A stretch of 11,720 nucleotides of DNA, taken from assembly GCA_028565635.1 (NCBI GenBank), contig JAOXYB010050824.1, forward strand, positions 1 through 11,720, in the 5' to 3' direction. Position 1 is the first letter of the stretch. Each line of letters opens with the position of its first letter. The translations under genes were made by a program, and so were the position numbers. Of the stretch, positions 8,881 through 11,720 are shown piece after piece. Source of the stretch: Phoronis ovalis. Taxonomy: Eukaryota; Phoronida; Phoronidae. Under the pieces are notes generated by a model that was not told where the DNA came from, did not search any database, and was given only the letters and a program-made list of their open reading frames with translations.

Positions 8881-9146
8881 TTTCTCGGTAGTTCCTGATC
8901 TGATTTCAAGGTAGGACGGAAAATACCTACTACTACTATTGTATGCTTGGATTTGACCAGCAGTTTTCTTCCATAATGTCTAATAAATTAGGTATAAGCT
9001 TACCTATGTCGTAATTTATCATTAATGATATATATTTATAGCTATAAAGGTAATTTATTGGTCCCTGATTTACTTTCAAATAACATATAATTCATAGATT
9101 CGAAATCAAGAATGCTTGTTTAAATGGGATATTAATTAATACTCAC

Positions 9147-9257
9147 CCTGTTTTTCAGTTTGTCTTTCATAAACATTCGTATTATAGGAAAGATGTATCC
9201 AACAATTGTCGGTTCGTTTATGTAGTGTATTGCTTTAAATCGGGCAGGGAATGCATC
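9147..9257 (-). CDS. CRAL-TRIO lipid-transfer protein, next exon (gate helix and basic patch)
   Basis: A phase-0 exon of 111 nt, 37 codons, between acceptor TTTATTAG/GATG and donor AACAGG/gtgagt. It begins DAFPARFKAIHYINEP, the most recognisable signature of the family (D-S/A-FP-R-...-IH-IN-P), then YIFPIIRMFMKDKLKNR. In human alpha-TTP the equivalent segment holds the helical lid over the ligand pocket. It also holds two pairs of basic residues that bind phosphoinositides. Here the R-F-K in FPARFK and the K and R of KDKLKNR occupy those positions, so membrane phosphoinositide contact is plausible; this is inference by remembered alignment. It joins the preceding exon (ending GTIQ) without a frame break, giving GTIQDAFPARF. 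Confidence 0.93.
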
Positions 9258-9510
9258 CTAATAAAGAGACATTAACTTTACAAAGAAGTTTCATTTGAAC
9301 AACATGGCCCCAAATGCGCATACTGCTTACATGTATGTATCATGCCATATCAAGTCATTGATCATTTATAACGGGCATATGTTACAAGTGATATAAAGAA
9401 TTTGTTTTCCAAGGCATTTTAAATACTCTGATTATGATATTAGAATAGTACCTCGCATATTTGCGATAAAAGTGAAATGGCGATATTTACAGTTTTCAAA
9501 TTTTTAGAAG

Positions 9511-9566
9511 TTTTAGCAAGAGTTATATGTAACATTCGTTTTAGCAGCAAGTATATGTAAAATTCA
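9511..9566. repeat. 28-bp tandem duplication, diverged
   Basis: Two adjacent copies of TTTTAGCA..ATATGTAA.ATTC agree at 22 of 28 positions, an older duplication in the CRAL-TRIO intron. No function is apparent. Confidence 0.6.
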
Positions 9567-9658
9567 TTAGGTTTCACTAGAATTAATAACATGTTAGTAA
9601 AACAATTCATTACATATAATTAGAATTAATGCTTCTGGTAATTTTAAATGGACACTCA

Positions 9659-9674
9659 CAGCCCCCTGGTGGTG
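9659..9674 (-). promoter_or_regulatory. CTCF-like motif (CCACCAGGGGGCTG)
   Basis: Minus-strand sequence CACCACCAGGGGGCTG contains the full core of the bilaterian CTCF consensus (CCA-C-CAG-GGGGC). It lies in the intron between the first two visible exons of the CRAL-TRIO gene, in otherwise AT-rich sequence. CTCF marks loop anchors and boundaries where the protein is present. Binding here is untested. Confidence 0.4.
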
Positions 9675-9798
9675 CAATTCGAAGACTAAGGAACCCAGAC
9701 AAAGCGTTATACCTGAATTATGCGTATATATGCGCAGTATAGATCTAATATTTAACTTGCAAGGACTGTGTGGCACAGTGAACCTGTGAAGCCCTTAC

Positions 9799-9992
9799 CT
9801 GAATAGTACCGAATATTATCTTTGAAAGAGATGGGGTAATCTGCACTGCCTTTGACATGCCAAAATTCTGCATATCGTTAAGAAGGACAATGCCATTGAT
9901 CTGTGTCTCTTCGTCTTCAATAAGTTTTTCTATAGTCAACACAGTAGTGCGGTATACAGTAATCAAGTCACATTGATCAGTCTCCCACAAGC
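9799..9992 (-). CDS. CRAL-TRIO lipid-transfer protein (alpha-TTP/clavesin-like), internal exon
   Basis: First visible exon of a cytosolic lipid-carrier gene. The family binds one hydrophobic ligand (tocopherol, retinal, phosphoinositide) in a Sec14-type pocket and moves it between membranes. The exon is 194 nt: two bases completing a split codon, then 64 codons. It reads LWETDQCDLITVYRTT, then LTIEKLIEDEETQING, then the beta-strand IVLLNDMQNFG, then AVQITPSLSK, and ends GTIQ. The LE-LIED-ETQ-NG and QITPS patterns are typical of alpha-tocopherol transfer protein, clavesin and RLBP1. The acceptor reads CATTTTAG/GC and the donor CAG/gtaagg. The Gly codon is split at the 5' boundary, so a preceding exon is required; none was recognised up to the window end. 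That exon should carry the CRAL-TRIO-N helical domain and the start of the pocket. The family is very likely; the ligand is unknown. Confidence 0.93.
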
Positions 9993-10028
9993 CTAAAATG
10001 ACAACAGTAAACGTTAATGACTTGGCTA

Positions 10029-10426
10029 CCCGGGGGACCCTGCCAACCAAAGTGGTTATACATACGTGCCACCCTATGAGGTGTGGCTTTTCAGGGTCCC
10101 TGCTTGCAACGGCGGAGTATATATTTCAGCCCTGGACGCTCGCTACGGGGTATATTTTTAGCTCAATGCTAACAACGGGTCTCGAAAATCTAATCTGCTT
10201 TTAATGGGTTTTTTAAGGGGTATATTTTTAGCCATGTTTGCTTACAGTTTTATATATCCTAGTAAAGAGATATGTTTTTGCCATGGTATGTTTTCTTGAC
10301 AACAGGGTATGTTTATAACCATCTTTTTGGAAAACAGGGTATCATGTTTTTGCCATGGCTGGCTTGCGACGGGTTTTGAGGTCTGCGCCTCACCCCTGTA
10401 CCATAAATTGGCCAAGTGCCCCCGAG
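10029..10426. mobile_element. Non-autonomous DNA-transposon-like element with 8-bp target duplication
   Basis: The left end CCCGGGGGACCCTGCCAA and the right end in reverse complement (CTCGGGGGCACTTGGCCAA) are inverted copies. The flanks cttggcta (10021-10028) and cttggtta (10427-10434) match at 7 of 8 bases, a convincing 8-bp target duplication. The interior repeats GGGTAT(A/G)TTTTT(A/G)(G/C)CCATG at irregular spacing with no gene, so frames here (for example 9998-10204 and 10242-10484) are not real. Architecture and size match the element at 4696-5067. An 8-bp duplication fits hAT-type transposases, among others. It inserted in the CRAL-TRIO intron, close to an acceptor. Confidence 0.75.
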
Positions 10427-10434
10427 CTTGGTTA

Positions 10435-11720
10435 TGTTTGGGGTGTTTTACCATTTTCTTAAAATTATAATCATTAGTAGGCAATATTTTGTTGTTGTTT
10501 TCCTTTATAATTATAGTATCGAATGCCGTTATCGTAGGATCATGTTCTTTTGTTATGATTTGTATGTATTATAATATTAAATAAATGTTCGCACACCCAT
10601 CCATTCTACACATTTTACTATAGCGAAAGTCGATCAGAACATTTCGTGCAACATTCGCTGTCTTTATTGCCTGTTGTTAATTAGTAGACAATCCTGTTGG
10701 GGAAATAACGGTCAAATGCAAAAAAAATAATTATAAGCAATATAGGACATTTTGTTAAACATTACACAATACTGACAGAATATGTCAAATGGAAGCAAAT
10801 ATAGAACAATACCACGCTCTATTGTGCTTCTGCTTGTGCAGTGAACGAGCACAAATGCACAATGTTAAAATATGTTTTCAAATTCGTATCCTATAGTTTA
10901 TTAAACGTATGTAATGAAAGATGGCAGTGCAGAGGGAATGCTCATAGAAGCACGCTGTTGATTTTAAAGAAATGGAATGCTACAGTGCTTTTATGCAATG
11001 TTTGAAGTTGGTTTTCGTAGCATCTTGAGAGATAAAATTGAAGCTTTACGCTGCTTTTTCTTTATATCTCTGATTCTTTTATAAGCAATTTATAAATTAT
11101 AAAAGAGCAAGTCATCTTTATTATTCCCAGTCTCTTTAAACACATTTTATTGAATACGGTGTCTCCTTAAAAACTGTTTCAAGGATAATTTCTGTTTTCT
11201 AATTTAAGGTTTAAAAATAACTGCGCATTTCGTTTAATGTGCGTTTAACCGGCCAATTAGACTTTTCCCTTAGCTATAAAATATTTGCTTACATCATTTG
11301 TATTGAGGTGCTACGTGACTGTCAACACTGATATCCATTGGTGACATTTAAAGGTGGTACAGTAAATTGTATCAGGTGTTTTTTTCGTTTTTAAGTGAAA
11401 ATTGATCCACAGCTTAAGGCCGGAATTACGTCATGAAAAATATAGTTTGTATTATTACGTAGACGCAGTTTTATAACCTTCTAAAAACTTCTTCAGGTTA
11501 GAACAGCACACGACATGCCGCATGTGCAAAAGTTACGGCTAGGAGCTTCCTCTTTCGCAATAAGGACACCATTACATTATAATATCAAAAATTAGCAATA
11601 GTTACACATTAAACCGCTTTTATAATTTCACTTTCTTTTTTGTTAATGCCATAATTTAATACAAATGTCAACTTCTAATCCAATTTCTTTTAATATTCAA
11701 CATTACTTTCTACCCATGAT
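10435..11720. other. Probable intron or 5' flank of the CRAL-TRIO gene, no exon found
   Basis: I searched the minus strand for the missing N-terminal exons (an LRFLRARKF-like helix and the start of the lipid pocket) and saw none. No open frame or repeat stands out. The upstream exons therefore probably lie beyond 11720. Confidence 0.45.

Noticed and set aside
9998-10484. Forward (9998-10204) and reverse (10484-10242) frames of 68 and 80 codons
   Set aside because: Both lie wholly or mostly inside the transposon-like element with tandem-repeat interior. They carry no transposase or other motif.
1-11720. tRNA, rRNA, CRISPR array or prokaryotic operon
   Set aside because: No tRNA box B pattern in a foldable context, no conserved rRNA segment, no spaced direct-repeat array, and the gene structure is plainly eukaryotic.

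Overview
This is AT-rich eukaryotic DNA from an animal, most likely a marine invertebrate. It holds split genes with GT-AG introns of 0.5-1.7 kb and no prokaryotic features. It also carries short transposon-like repeats of a kind I remember from marine invertebrate genomes, but that memory does not settle the phylum. Most of the longer uninterrupted frames are chance frames or lie in repeats. The real coding sequence is in short exons, all on the minus strand, which I found by eye from splice sites and protein similarity.

Right half: four exons (9992-9799, 9257-9147, 8566-8465, 7982-7827) encode the C-terminal ~187 residues of a CRAL-TRIO (Sec14-like) lipid-transfer protein. It is close to the alpha-tocopherol transfer protein / clavesin / CRALBP (RLBP1) group. 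The exons join in phase and run to a natural stop. The N-terminal exons were not found in 10000-11720 and probably lie beyond the right edge. The introns hold a 17-bp x5 tandem repeat, a GAT-rich microsatellite and a CTCF-like motif.

Left-centre: three further minus-strand exons (6362-6300, 4564-4457, 3509-3348), all in phase 0, start at a plausible ATG and encode 111 residues of a protein I do not recognise. It has a basic KKRPRRPRKHK stretch and a Trp/Glu/Arg-rich end. Either it continues past the left edge or it ends in a read-through stop at 3279. A palindromic CRE (TGACGTCA) lies about 220 bp upstream of the ATG. This gene lies head-to-tail downstream of the CRAL-TRIO gene.

Repeats: two ~370-400 bp elements (4696-5067 and 10029-10426) share CCCGGGGG-type inverted ends, degenerate internal tandem repeats and probable 8-bp target duplications. 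They look like non-autonomous DNA transposons of one broad type. One sits about 30 bp from a splice acceptor of the CRAL-TRIO gene. A further interspersed-repeat-like block covers about 516-945. There is also a 24-bp x3 tandem repeat, a 61-bp near-perfect palindrome and a 28-bp duplication. The rest, including 950-3000, 5080-6290, 6640-7490 and 10430-11720, shows no gene I can support. I found no coherent new multi-gene system.
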